This document shows positions 19,098 to 27,463 of a DNA stretch of 64,000 bases, one piece after another. The notes beneath the pieces are model-generated. The model saw only the letters and a program-made list of their open reading frames with translations. It made no database searches and was not told where the DNA came from. The stretch's first letter is position 1. Each line of letters starts with the position of its first letter. The position numbers and the translations under genes are program-made. The DNA is taken from the NCBI RefSeq assembly GCF_014203735.1, contig NZ_JACHJQ010000003.1, forward strand, positions 729,326 through 793,325, in the 5' to 3' direction. This stretch comes from Actinophytocola algeriensis (GTDB lineage: Bacteria; Actinomycetota; Actinomycetes; Mycobacteriales; Pseudonocardiaceae).

Positions 19098-19394
19098 ATG
19101 AGCGTGGGCAATGGGATGGGCGAGCTGTGTGGTGAGGCGGAGTTCGCCGAACTGGTCACGGCGATGGTCAACGAGGCGGCGCCACGGCTGTTCGCCGTGG
19201 TCCAGGAGTTGGGGGAGCGCGTCGACGGCCGTATCGCCGCATGGGGCATGGCGTTCGAGGATCGCGCGGACGTGGTGTGCGACGGCGCCACGTTGCTGGG
19301 CGTCCGCTCCCCGGAGTGCGCGTGCCGACTTCTCGGTCGCGACCCCGACGTCACCGCGCGGCTCGTGTGGGTCGAGTCGCCGCCGGTGTCGTGA
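19098..19394 (+). CDS. Small protein of unknown function
   Basis: A 98-residue protein; the ATG at 19098 follows CACGAGGTG. It is mostly helical and acidic, with a CACRLLG motif towards the end. I do not recognise the family. Small genes divergent from XRE/DUF5753 regulators are common in actinomycetes and may be regulated by them. Its stop overlaps the next start (GTGA), so the two are translationally coupled. Confidence 0.6.
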   Translation: MSVGNGMGELCGEAEFAELVTAMVNEAAPRLFAVVQELGERVDGRIAAWGMAFEDRADVVCDGATLLGVRSPECACRLLGRDPDVTARLVWVESPPVS

Positions 19395-19603
19395 CGGCCT
19401 GGCTGCCCGGCTACTTCGTGCCCCGCCTGCACGCCGTCGACCCGTACGCCGACCGCATGGTCTTCCACGGGGTGCCGCTCGCCTGGTCGCTCTGCGGGCG
19501 GGCGGCCGTACTCCACGCCGCTGACCGGCTCGAACGGCTCGGTCGATGTCCCCGATGCGAACGACTCGCGGCCAGGGGACAGTCAATTATGATGGAATCA
19601 TGA
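19391..19603 (+). CDS. Small CxxC protein of unknown function
   Basis: A 70-residue protein from a GTG overlapping the previous stop. It is rich in aromatic and arginine residues and has one CPRC motif near the C-terminus (a single pair, so at most half a zinc site). Its last codons overlap the start of the antitoxin gene, and those bases form a palindrome. Function unknown; possibly works with the preceding gene. Confidence 0.55.
   Translation: MTAWLPGYFVPRLHAVDPYADRMVFHGVPLAWSLCGRAAVLHAADRLERLGRCPRCERLAARGQSIMMES
19589..19601. promoter_or_regulatory. Palindrome over the antitoxin start codon
   Basis: ATGAT-GGA-ATCAT is a perfect 5-bp inverted repeat with a 3-base centre that includes the first two bases of the antitoxin ATG (19600-19602). 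Ribbon-helix-helix antitoxins usually bind such repeats to repress their own operon, so this is a candidate operator. Confidence 0.45.
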
Positions 19604-19860
19604 GTAAAACTCGCCAGATCTCGATCACCCTCCCCGAAGATCTGATCGACACCATCAGAGCGGCTGTCGAGCGAGGTGAAGCGCGGTCGGTGTCCGCCTA
19701 CATCGCGAGCAAGCTCGCACCCGGAGTGATCATGGACGCGCTCTTCACGGAGTGGGACGCCGAGCGGGGTACGCCCTCCGCCGAGGTGGAGAAGTGGGCC
19801 GGGCAGGAGCTTGACCGGGCGTTCGCCGAGCAGGCCGCACACAACCGCGGGGTGGCGTGA
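19600..19860 (+). CDS. Ribbon-helix-helix antitoxin, VapB-like
   Basis: An 86-residue protein starting MSKTRQISITLPEDLIDTI, the typical strand-helix opening of a ribbon-helix-helix DNA-binding domain, followed by RSVSAYIASKL. The C-terminal half is acidic and helical, as expected of the toxin-wrapping part. The stop overlaps the GTG of the PIN-domain toxin. A palindrome overlaps the start codon and could be the operator for autoregulation. Confidence 0.85.
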   Translation: MSKTRQISITLPEDLIDTIRAAVERGEARSVSAYIASKLAPGVIMDALFTEWDAERGTPSAEVEKWAGQELDRAFAEQAAHNRGVA

Positions 19861-20240
19861 ACAAGTCTCTCGTCCTGGACGCAGGCGCGTTGATCGGCGT
19901 CGATCGGCGATCGCCCCAGCTCCAGGAGCTGTTTCGGCAGGCGCGGGCGCGCACCGTCGCCATCGTCGTTCCCACCGTCGTCGTCGCGCAGGTCGTGCGC
20001 AGCGGCGGCAGGCAGGCGAACCTGCGTCGTTTCCTGGCCGACTCGTACCTGAGCTTCGTCGGACTCGACTACCCGGCCGCCCTGGAAATCGGCGCTCTGC
20101 TCGGTGACAGCGGAACGGCGGACGTCGTCGATGCGTGCGTCGCCGTCTGCGCGCGCCGGTTGAACCACTGCCCGGTAGTAACGTCCGATCCTGAGGACCT
20201 CGCCAAGCTCGACCCGACACTGCCCCTGATCGTGGTCTGA
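19857..20240 (+). CDS. PIN-domain toxin, VapC-like
   Basis: A 127-residue PIN-fold ribonuclease. Acidic residues expected for the metal site are visible: LVLDAGALIG near the N-terminus, and GTADVVDACVA and VTSDPEDL towards the end. It overlaps the antitoxin gene by four bases (GTGA). By family, VapC cleaves RNA and stalls growth unless bound by its antitoxin. Such pairs often stabilise genomic islands, fitting its place beside the defence operon. Confidence 0.87.
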   Translation: MNKSLVLDAGALIGVDRRSPQLQELFRQARARTVAIVVPTVVVAQVVRSGGRQANLRRFLADSYLSFVGLDYPAALEIGALLGDSGTADVVDACVAVCARRLNHCPVVTSDPEDLAKLDPTLPLIVV

Positions 20241-20562
20241 CGGCCATTGTCGGACCGGCACTTCCGGGCGTTGAAAGGCCCACTCCCCGACCCCATTCGA
20301 ACACCGACCGGGCGATCCAGGGCCTCGGCCGGTTCCTGAAGGTCCGGACGAGCGGCCAGCAGTCCATCGAGCACCGAGGCCTTCTCGGCCGCTGACAAAG
20401 GCAGCCAGTGCCGATGTCGAATGGTTCATCACGTCAGTCCACTGTGTCCAGACTATGCGGGACACCAGACATGGGCGTTCACCTTGGCGTCGGTGAGCAC
20501 TCGGCCGCCAGGCAGCGGCGTCCCGAGTGATCACCGCGATGGATGGGACACAATGTCGAGGC
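20241..20562. other. Intergenic region with possible gene remnant
   Basis: No convincing gene. On the minus strand around 20320-20410 the translation LSAAEKASVLDGLLAARPDL has protein-like composition but no sound start, ribosome site or continuing homologous frame, so it may be the decayed end of a lost gene. The promoter of the 20563 gene should be in the last 100 bases. Confidence 0.35.
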
Positions 20563-22953
20563 ATGAGTGACGTGTCGTTCGCCGGATACCTGTCTGCTCT
20601 GGACAAAGACGCGCTGGTTCGGCTGCTCGACGTGCGTCCGGACGTTCGTCGTGAGCCGGTGCCGTCCGGGTTTCGGCAGCTGGCGCAGCGGCTCAGTGGG
20701 GTCGAGTCCATTGTGCCCGCGTTGCACACTCTCTGCCGGGACACGTTGATCGCCGGGGAAGCGGTGGCCCTGCTCGGGGAGGCGGCGACCGCGCCCGCGG
20801 TCGCGGCGTTGCTGGGGGCCGACGAGAAGAGCGTGCGGGACGAGTTGGCAGTCCTGTGCGCGATCGGGTTGGCCTGGGCCGACGGGGAGGTCCTGCACCA
20901 GCCCGAGGTGCTGCGGGACCAGTGGATGACCGAGGTGGGGGGCGGGCGGCCCGCGGTGAAACTGGCCGGGGCGGCGCTCGCCGACGAGTTGCGTGCCTGC
21001 CTGTCGGCGCTGGGGGTCGACGTTGCCGGGTTGCGCAAGGTCGAGCTGGTCGCGCGACTGGGCGAGGTGATGGCCGATTCGCGGTTGTTGGGCGACGTGA
21101 TCCGCGGGCTTCCGGCGGCGGCGCGGGTGCGGCTGGAGGAGCTGCGACTCGGCGACTTCGGGGGCATGTTCGGGTTCGGTGCGCCGCGTGGCCGGGTCGA
21201 TCCGACCGAGTTGCTGGTCCGGGCCGGTCTGGTGCTGCGGTCCAACCGGCGGCCGGAGGTGCCGAGAGAGGTGGCGGTCGCGGCCTGGCTCGTGGATCAC
21301 AACCTGGGGCTGACCGGCCGCCCCGCGGTCGCCGCCGCGGCCGGGTTGCCCGCCACGGCGGCCGTCGCCGCCGCGCGGGAGGCGGTGCGGGCGGTGTCGA
21401 CGCTCCTGGACGAGGCCGCGCGCAAGCCGGTCGCCGCCCTGAAGAAGGGCGGGGTCGGCACGCGGGAACGTGGTCGGCTCGCCAAACTGCTCGGGCTTCC
21501 CGACGACGTGCTGGTGCTGTCGATCGACATCGCGTTCGCGGCCGGGTTGCTCGGGGAGGTGGAGGGCGGTTACGCCCCGACCGGCGCCTACGGGACGTGG
21601 CGGGAGGCCGCGCCCGGCGCGCAGTGGGCTGCGCTCGCCGTCGCGTGGCACGGCATCGAGCACGCGCCGTTGATGCGGGAGATCGACGGCGATCGGGAGC
21701 TGCCACCGCCGTTGCCGCTGATGTCCATGGCGGGGGAGATGCGGCGCGCGATGCTGCGGGAGGCTCGTGCCGGGCTCTCGGTGCGTGGTGTCGGCGCCGA
21801 GATCGACTGGTTCTGCCCGCTGCATGGCTACGAACCGGGGGCCCGTGACGAGAAGACCGCCGCCACGGTCCGGGAGGCGGAACTGCTCGGTGTGGTCGCC
21901 GGCGACCGGGTGTCCGGCCTCGGCGACGCGGTGCTGGCCGCGATCGGGACCGGCGGCGACGTCGTCGCGGACGCGGCCGAGGGGTGTGCGTCCCTGCTGC
22001 CGGAAGCCGGATGCACGGTGATCCTCCAGTCCGACCTCACCGCGGTCGTCACGGGGCAACCCACCGCGGCCGTGGCCCGGCTGCTCGCCGCGGCCGCCCT
22101 CAACGAGGCGCGCGGTGACGCCGCTGTCTGGCGGTTCACCCCGGCCGGCGTCCGCGCCGCGCTCGACGCGGGCTGGACGGCCGCCGAACTGCTGGCGGAG
22201 CTGGCGGACGTGGCCGACCGTGCCGTGCCGCAACCACTGGAATACCTGGTCAACGACGCCGCCCGCAGACACGGGCAGGTGCGGGTGCGGGAGACCCGGT
22301 CGTGTGTCGTCGCCGACGAGGCACTCGCCACCGAGATCCTCAACACCAGGGAACTCACGAAACTCCGGCTCAGCCGCGTCGCACCCACCGTGCTGACCAG
22401 CCCGTACCAGCTGGACCACGTGCTCGAGCGGTTGCGCGCGGCGGGGCTGTCCCCGGTCGGCGAGAAGGCCGACGGCACGACGGTCGTCGAGCGCCGCGAG
22501 GAGCACCGGGCGGAGGAGACCGGCATCGTCGCCGCCCGGGCCGTGGTCGACGCGCCGGAGTTGGCCGCGCGGCTCCTCGCCGACCCGGACGGTGACCGCG
22601 ACGCGCCGAGGAGCGGAACCGTCGACCTGATCGCCCGGCTCAACCCGCACCTCGACGACGCCGAGCTGGTCCTGCTGAGCCACGCCATCGACAACCAGGA
22701 CGACGTGCTGATCTCCTATAAGGACAAGAACGGCGGCCACACGGTGCGACAGGTCCGGCCCTACGGGATTCGCGGCCGGTGGCTGGAGTCCTTCTGTTCC
22801 TGCGGGAAGCGGACCGCGAGTTCACCGTCGCCAACATCGAGGCGGTGGCGCCCGCGCGCTGACTCGATGCCGGCACCGCACCGGCAAGGGCGACGACCCG
22901 GCGGCTCCGGAGCCCTCGGACGTCGAGGCCGTCAACACGGTTGCGCAAGCTGA
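20563..22953 (+). CDS. Helicase-associated (XPB N-like, WYL-like) protein with a 3' frameshift
   Basis: The ATG at 20563 follows GAGG. The protein has the layout of actinobacterial 'helicase-associated domain' proteins: a helical N-terminal half, an XPB/Ssl2 N-terminal-like domain around residues 480-640 (TVILQSDLTAVVTGQP, then TSPYQLDHVLERL) and a WYL-like C-terminus (VLISYKDKNGGHTVRQV). After RWLESFC the frame goes wrong: the other frame continues as READREFTVANIEAVAP and stops at 22860-22862, exactly what the WYL-like end should be. Inserting one C near 22797-22800 restores it. As written, the last ~20 residues are replaced by a ~48-residue Arg/Pro-rich tail. It could be a real mutation or a sequencing error. 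Function: unknown, perhaps a DNA-damage or ligand-responsive regulator. Confidence 0.8.
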   Translation: MSDVSFAGYLSALDKDALVRLLDVRPDVRREPVPSGFRQLAQRLSGVESIVPALHTLCRDTLIAGEAVALLGEAATAPAVAALLGADEKSVRDELAVLCAIGLAWADGEVLHQPEVLRDQWMTEVGGGRPAVKLAGAALADELRACLSALGVDVAGLRKVELVARLGEVMADSRLLGDVIRGLPAAARVRLEELRLGDFGGMFGFGAPRGRVDPTELLVRAGLVLRSNRRPEVPREVAVAAWLVDHNLGLTGRPAVAAAAGLPATAAVAAAREAVRAVSTLLDEAARKPVAALKKGGVGTRERGRLAKLLGLPDDVLVLSIDIAFAAGLLGEVEGGYAPTGAYGTWREAAPGAQWAALAVAWHGIEHAPLMREIDGDRELPPPLPLMSMAGEMRRAMLREARAGLSVRGVGAEIDWFCPLHGYEPGARDEKTAATVREAELLGVVAGDRVSGLGDAVLAAIGTGGDVVADAAEGCASLLPEAGCTVILQSDLTAVVTGQPTAAVARLLAAAALNEARGDAAVWRFTPAGVRAALDAGWTAAELLAELADVADRAVPQPLEYLVNDAARRHGQVRVRETRSCVVADEALATEILNTRELTKLRLSRVAPTVLTSPYQLDHVLERLRAAGLSPVGEKADGTTVVERREEHRAEETGIVAARAVVDAPELAARLLADPDGDRDAPRSGTVDLIARLNPHLDDAELVLLSHAIDNQDDVLISYKDKNGGHTVRQVRPYGIRGRWLESFCSCGKRTASSPSPTSRRWRPRADSMPAPHRQGRRPGGSGALGRRGRQHGCAS

Positions 22954-22994
22954 CCTGGTGAGCTCGTGACGGTGTTTCGTGGGAGTCTGGTGAC

Positions 22995-23407
22995 GTGAGT
23001 CCGGTGAGCAGAGGACGTAAACGCAAGCCGAAGAAGTCGGGGCGCGGCACGGCCCGCCCGAACCGGGTGCCGGAAGCCCGGGCGGTGCAGGGTGCCGAAC
23101 GGGACGTGTATCTCGGTGACGTGTCGCCCGGCGCGTCCGAGCACGAGGTCGAGCGAATCATGGATCGGCGGATGTTCGTGATGCCGTACCGCGCCGCCAC
23201 CATCGACGGCGAGGAGTTCGACCGGCTCGATCCCGCCGACCCGGACCAGCGGTCACTGCTCATCCAGGGCGAGCATGCCGAATCGACGAGTACCTCTCCG
23301 ACCCGTTGTGGAGCGGCGAGATCGACGGGACGAATCCGCGGTTGCACCTCGCCATGCACGAGGTGATCGCCAACCAGCGGTTTCCTCGATCAGCCTTGGT
23401 TCGCTGA
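22995..23407 (+). pseudogene. Truncated, frameshifted DUF1841-like gene
   Basis: This is a second copy of the gene at 25587. The match starts upstream of the GTG (GGTGTTTCGTGGGAGTCTGG in both) and covers residues 1-90, then a frameshift at about 23275-23285 moves the homologous frame (GEIDGTNPRLHLAMHEVIANQ in part) to another phase. Similarity ends after ANQ at 23377, and unrelated sequence leads to a stop at 23405-23407. The missing last ~55 residues include the C-terminal helical half. A decayed integrase gene begins about 110 bases further on, so a mobile element may have cut the gene. Confidence 0.75.
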
Positions 23408-23516
23408 GTGGTCTTCTGCGGCTACCGCGAGGACGCTGACTGCTGAGGCAATCGCCAACATCGCGCTCCTCCAAAGGGTTACTTTTCGTGTAGTTAGCGT
23501 CATCGCAGAGTTACCG

Positions 23517-24407
23517 CTAATCGGCGAGGACGTCAAGCAACTTCGCGACCTTCGGACTCGGCTGGGCGCGGCCGAGGTAGGTGTCCAGCGTCTCACTCAC
23601 CCGCTTGTGACCAAGCTGGTCCGCGGTCTCCCGGACGGTCAGTCCGCCATCATCGAGCAGCGTGGCGGCCGTCTTTCGGAAGTTGTGACTCGTGAGCCAC
23701 GTGAACCCGAGCGGATCGAGAGCGTCCCGCAGGTCGGAGTTGGTGTTACCCCGATTCCGCAGCTTGCCCAGCGGCGACGGAACCACCACGTTCCACCGTT
23801 CCCGTCACGCTCGCGGGCCTTGAGCAGCAGCACCAACCAGGCGGGTAGGTGCAGAGTCCGCCACCCCGACTCCGTCTTGGGCTTCGGCTGGATTACCCAC
23901 CCTCACCGCGGACATAGGTCAACGTGCCGCGAACCTCCACTGTGGCCGCCTGCAGGTCGAGCGCGTCCCATGTCACTGCCAGCGCCTCGCCGATCCGCAG
24001 CCCCGTCCCGAGCATGAAGTCCACGAGATCTGGGATGTCCCGTGCCACGCACGCTCGTACGCACGCAGACCAGCCCGGAGCTTGCGCACCTCGTCGAGTG
24101 TCAGTGCCCGAGCCAACTCCTTCTCCGTTGTGATGGGCGAGACGTTGCGCAGCGGGTTGTGCTCGACCGCGGCATGCCGAGCGGCCAACCCCATGGCCTG
24201 ACTCAACACCGTCTTGGCGTGCTTGGCCGCTGACGGCTCAGTCTTGTCCCGCACGGCGTTGAGGAACCGTTCCGCCGTCCCGACGGTCAGCTCACGTATC
24301 CGCAGCGACCCCACACCCGGCACGACGCGCAGCCGCAGCGTGTCGTCGTACGTGGTCAATGTTGCATTCGCTCGCTTCTTCTGCTTGAACACCGCGAACC
24401 ACAGGTG
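23517..24407 (-). pseudogene. Decayed tyrosine recombinase (integrase)
   Basis: Translation pieces in three minus-strand frames build one integrase. The N-terminal piece (24392-23990) is a core-binding domain (LTTYDDTLRLRV, RFLNAVRDKTEPSAAKHAKT, ALTLDEVRKLRAGL). The C-terminal piece (23789-23517) has the catalytic residues HNFR, LGH and TYLGR. Frameshifts occur near 24020-24050, near 23890-23910 and near 23795. The extreme N-terminus is missing beyond about 24400. Integrases of this type drive pSAM2-like integrative elements, but no excisionase, replication gene or tRNA is nearby, so only a relic remains. Confidence 0.82.
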
Positions 24408-24712
24408 GGCGATGACCGCTATCGCGAGCAGTGGGAAGCGCGGATGTTGTTGGGGCGCGCGAACTTGGCATGTCGCCGTTGAGCGTGGCCTCCGAGGCTT
24501 TGGGTGCTGTCGTTGCTATGCCTTCGAAGGGAGCTGTCATGGCTGGGATCGGTCCGTTGGGTATCGCGTTGAAGCACGCGCAGACGCCGCGTGGGCGTGT
24601 GCTCGCTACAGCCGTTGTGTCGGCGTCGTTGTTGCCGAGCGGGGCTGTCATGCTGTTCGCATCAGCAAATAGCTCGGTGTCGTTTCGGCAGGTCCGGGCT
24701 TAGCTTCGGGCG
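24408..24712. other. Intergenic region, no gene supported
   Basis: Both strands are open for about 90 codons, but neither translation has a recognised domain or ribosome site. The plus translation is Ala/Val/Ser-rich with no clear protein signature. GCTGTC motifs recur (for example GAGCTGTCATGG near 24533 and GGGCTGTCATGC near 24643), suggesting an intergenic repeat rather than a gene. Confidence 0.4.
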
Positions 24713-25291
24713 GTGGCGAACGAACTGACCATTCCGCTCCTGCCCTGTCCATCCATCGACGAGATCGCGTCGTTCTACCAGATGCTCGGCTTCGAGATCA
24801 CCTATCGGCAGACGCGGCCGAACCCGCACGTCGCGGTGCGACGGGAAGACATCAATCTGCACTTCTTCGGGATGGACGACTACGACCCGGCGCAGTCGTA
24901 CAGCTCGTGCCTGGTCATCGTGGCGGACACCAGCGAGCTGTTCGAGGCCTTCGCGGCGGGGATGCGGTCCGTGCACGGAAAACTGCTCGTCTCCGGCATC
25001 CCGCGCATGACCCGGCCGCGGCTGCGCAACGACCGGCACACCGGGTTCACCGTCGTCGATCCGGGCGGCAACTGGATCCGGATCAACAAGGCCGCCACGG
25101 AACCCGAGGCGCAGACCAAGCTCGCCAAAGCCATGGAGAACGCCGCGAGGCAGGCGGATGCGCGCGGCGACGAACGCCAGGGGCTGAAGATCCTGGAAGG
25201 CGCGTTGAAGCGGGCGACCGGCGACGAACCGGAGTTTCAGGCGGTGCGGGATTACCGCGACGAGCTCGTCGAACGGATCAAAGGGGTATGA
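24713..25291 (+). CDS. VOC/glyoxalase-fold protein
   Basis: A 192-residue protein with a glyoxalase/bleomycin-resistance fold over the first ~125 residues: IPLLPCPSIDEIASFYQMLG at the start, NLHFFGMDDY in the middle and GFTVVDPGGNWIRINK at the end of the second module. Family members bind metal and small molecules (antibiotics or glyoxal adducts). The last ~60 residues are an added helical tail (TKLAKAMENAARQADARGD). A short GC-rich hairpin follows the stop directly (25292-25317). Substrate cannot be told from sequence. Confidence 0.8.
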   Translation: MANELTIPLLPCPSIDEIASFYQMLGFEITYRQTRPNPHVAVRREDINLHFFGMDDYDPAQSYSSCLVIVADTSELFEAFAAGMRSVHGKLLVSGIPRMTRPRLRNDRHTGFTVVDPGGNWIRINKAATEPEAQTKLAKAMENAARQADARGDERQGLKILEGALKRATGDEPEFQAVRDYRDELVERIKGV

Positions 25292-25443
25292 GCCGCGCCC
25301 AGGCGCTTGAGCGCGGCCCCGACCACCTCGGGGTCGTAGGAAGCTGACAGCCGCCGGCCTTGGGTGTGGCCGTCTCAGTTCGGGACCGTTCGGACTGTCG
25401 CAGATGTGGCAATCAGTGCTCTGACCAGCGCGTTGAGGCAATC

Positions 25444-25480
25444 GTGGGGCCGGTCTTCCGGACCGGCCCCACATTTTTGT
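25444..25480 (+). terminator. Intrinsic terminator
   Basis: A perfect 12-bp stem (GTGGGGCCGGTC / GACCGGCCCCAC) with a five-base loop TTCCG is followed by ATTTTTGT. This is the clearest rho-independent terminator in the window and ends transcripts reading through the VOC gene. The remainder of 25292-25586 holds no gene. Confidence 0.8.
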
Positions 25481-25586
25481 CCATCGCCTGGCAGACCCCG
25501 ATGAGCCGCATTCCTTCGAAGTCGGCGCCGTGAACGCGCGGTTGACCCGGTGAATTCGCGCCGGTGTTTCGTGGGAGTCTGGGGCT

Positions 25587-26153
25587 GTGAGTCCGGTGAG
25601 CAAGGGGCGTAAACGCAAACCGAAGAAGTCGGGACGCGGGATTTCTCGCCCGAAGCGGCGGCCGGAAGTCCGAGTGGAGCACGATGTCGACCGGGACGTG
25701 TATCTCGGTGACCTGCCGTCCGGCGTGTCCGAGGACGAGGTCGAGCGGATTCTGGACCGGCGGGTGTTCGCGATGCCGCACCGCGGCACCGTGATCGGCG
25801 GCGAGGAGTTCGACCGGCTCGATCCCGCCGACCCGGACGAGCGGTCGCTGCTCATCCAGGGTGAGCACCCGGAGTTCCAGCAATATCTGGCCGATTCGAC
25901 GTGGCAGGGCGAGATCGACGGGATGAACCCCCGGTTCCACCTCACGATGCACGAGGTGATCGCCAACCAGCTGTGGGCGGACGAGCCGCCTGAGGTGTGG
26001 CGGGCGGCCAAGCGGTTGCGTGAGCAAGGCATGGCACGGCACGACGTCCTGCACGAGCTGGCCAGGGTCATGGCCGAGCACATGCGCCCGACCCTGACCA
26101 GGGGGGAACCGTTCGACGAGGACTCCTACCGCGGCGCGCTGGCCGACCTGTGA
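25587..26153 (+). CDS. DUF1841-like protein
   Basis: A 188-residue protein with a very basic N-terminus (GRKRKPKKSGRG), then a DUF1841-like region: LLIQGEHPEFQQYL, NPRFHLTMHEVIANQ and a helical end RHDVLHELARVMAEHM. These His-rich motifs (HLTMHE, RHDVLHE) could bind metal; no function is established for the family. An incomplete second copy lies at 22995. The start is GTG without a strong ribosome site, conserved in both copies. Confidence 0.75.
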   Translation: MSPVSKGRKRKPKKSGRGISRPKRRPEVRVEHDVDRDVYLGDLPSGVSEDEVERILDRRVFAMPHRGTVIGGEEFDRLDPADPDERSLLIQGEHPEFQQYLADSTWQGEIDGMNPRFHLTMHEVIANQLWADEPPEVWRAAKRLREQGMARHDVLHELARVMAEHMRPTLTRGEPFDEDSYRGALADL

Positions 26154-26206
26154 CCGCTTCGGTCACGGTCGGTACTGTCCATGCCAGCGTGCCGGGAGGT
26201 GTGACC

Positions 26207-27457
26207 GTGGAGTCGGAACTGGTCGAGCAGGTGCGGGCGTTCGTGCGCTGGGTGGGCACGGGGCGCAAGCTCACCCAGGCAGGGCGGATCACCTTGACCG
26301 ACGCCCGGGTACTGGTGGAATCGCTGGGTACCGGCGACGTGGTCGACCCCACCATCGGTGATCGCGTGTACCGGACCACCTCGAGCCAGGAACTGTCCAA
26401 CCTGATGCTCGTCGTGGCGTGGGCCAAGGCCGCGCGGCTCGTCCGCAAGACCGGCGACCGGCTGGTGGCGGTGAAGAAGAACGCGGCGCTGCTCGACGAC
26501 CAGCGGGCACTGTGGCTGACGCTGTTCACGACGTTCGACCGGGTTGGCGAGGCGTTTCTGGCGGGCGGGATCGCGGAGTCGCCGCTGCGCTGGCAGTTCG
26601 CGAGCGGCAGCCGTGCGATGCTGACCTTGCTGCGCCAGGCCGACCAGCCGGTCGCCCGCCTGCGCGCGATGGCCTGGGACATCGTGACCGCGCCGTACGT
26701 TCTGGACGATGCCACCGAGTTCCAGGCCGGGCTATGGCGAAAGTGCAACGACCGCGACACCGACCTCGCGCTCGACGTCCTGCGGCGGTTGGGCGCGGTG
26801 ACGATCGAGGACGGGACAGTGTCACTGACCGAACCCGGCCTGGCCGGTATGCGCGTGCTCCTGGCGGAACCGGAGCATGGTGACCCCGTCTACCAGCTCA
26901 GGATCACCCTGGTGGGGTCGGCTGATCCGCCGGTGTGGCGGCGGGTTCTGGTGCCTGCCGCGATCCGGCTCGATCGCCTGCACGAGGTCGTCCAGGCCAC
27001 CATGGGTTGGCAGAACGCACACCTGCACGCGTTCAGCGACGGGCAGACCCACTACGGCGTGCCGGATCCGGAACTGGGTCACCGCGACGAACACGCGACG
27101 AGGTTGAACGACCTGGTCGAACCTGGTGGCCGCCTCGAGTACACCTACGACTTCGGTGACGGCTGGGACCACGAGATCCTCGTCGAGGAAGCGACTGTCG
27201 CCGAGTCCGGCCTGCGTTGTCCACGGTGTGTCGCTGGGGAGGGCGCCTGTCCGCCGGAGGACTCCGGTGGTGTGGAGGGATACGAGCGGCTCGTCGAGAT
27301 CCTCGCCGATCCCGGTCACGATGAGCACCGGTCCATGCTCGACTGGCTCGGCTTGGACAGTCGTGACCAGTTCGACCCGGCACGCTTCGATCCTGACGAC
27401 GCCGACCGTCGCCTGACCGTCGTGTCGAACGCCGGTTTCATCACTGCCCGGCGTTGA
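26207..27457 (+). CDS. Plasmid pRiA4b ORF-3 family protein
   Basis: The GTG at 26207 has GGGAGG eight bases ahead and is preferred; an upstream GTG at 26150 overlaps the previous stop and would add 19 residues. The C-terminal ~190 residues are the PRiA4_ORF3 domain: YQLRITLVGSADPPVWRRV, LDRLHEVVQATMGW, YTYDFGDGWDHEI, and a Cys cluster CPRC...GEGACPPEDSGG. The N-terminal ~220 residues are helical and belong to the longer actinobacterial version. The family is often found on plasmids and islands, with no proven activity. It ends six bases from the convergent LacI gene. Confidence 0.8.
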   Translation: MESELVEQVRAFVRWVGTGRKLTQAGRITLTDARVLVESLGTGDVVDPTIGDRVYRTTSSQELSNLMLVVAWAKAARLVRKTGDRLVAVKKNAALLDDQRALWLTLFTTFDRVGEAFLAGGIAESPLRWQFASGSRAMLTLLRQADQPVARLRAMAWDIVTAPYVLDDATEFQAGLWRKCNDRDTDLALDVLRRLGAVTIEDGTVSLTEPGLAGMRVLLAEPEHGDPVYQLRITLVGSADPPVWRRVLVPAAIRLDRLHEVVQATMGWQNAHLHAFSDGQTHYGVPDPELGHRDEHATRLNDLVEPGGRLEYTYDFGDGWDHEILVEEATVAESGLRCPRCVAGEGACPPEDSGGVEGYERLVEILADPGHDEHRSMLDWLGLDSRDQFDPARFDPDDADRRLTVVSNAGFITARR

Positions 27458-27463
27458 GAGGTG

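Noticed and set aside
20479-22740. 753-codon minus-strand open frame
   Set aside because: Antisense to the helicase-associated gene, with low-complexity Arg/Gly/Pro content and no recognisable motif.
23378-23516. Possible tRNA/att site beside the integrase relic
   Set aside because: No cloverleaf, TTCGA loop or CCA end could be built by eye.
24431-24703. 90-codon plus-strand frame before the VOC gene
   Set aside because: No ribosome site or family; both strands are open, as expected of an intergenic repeat.
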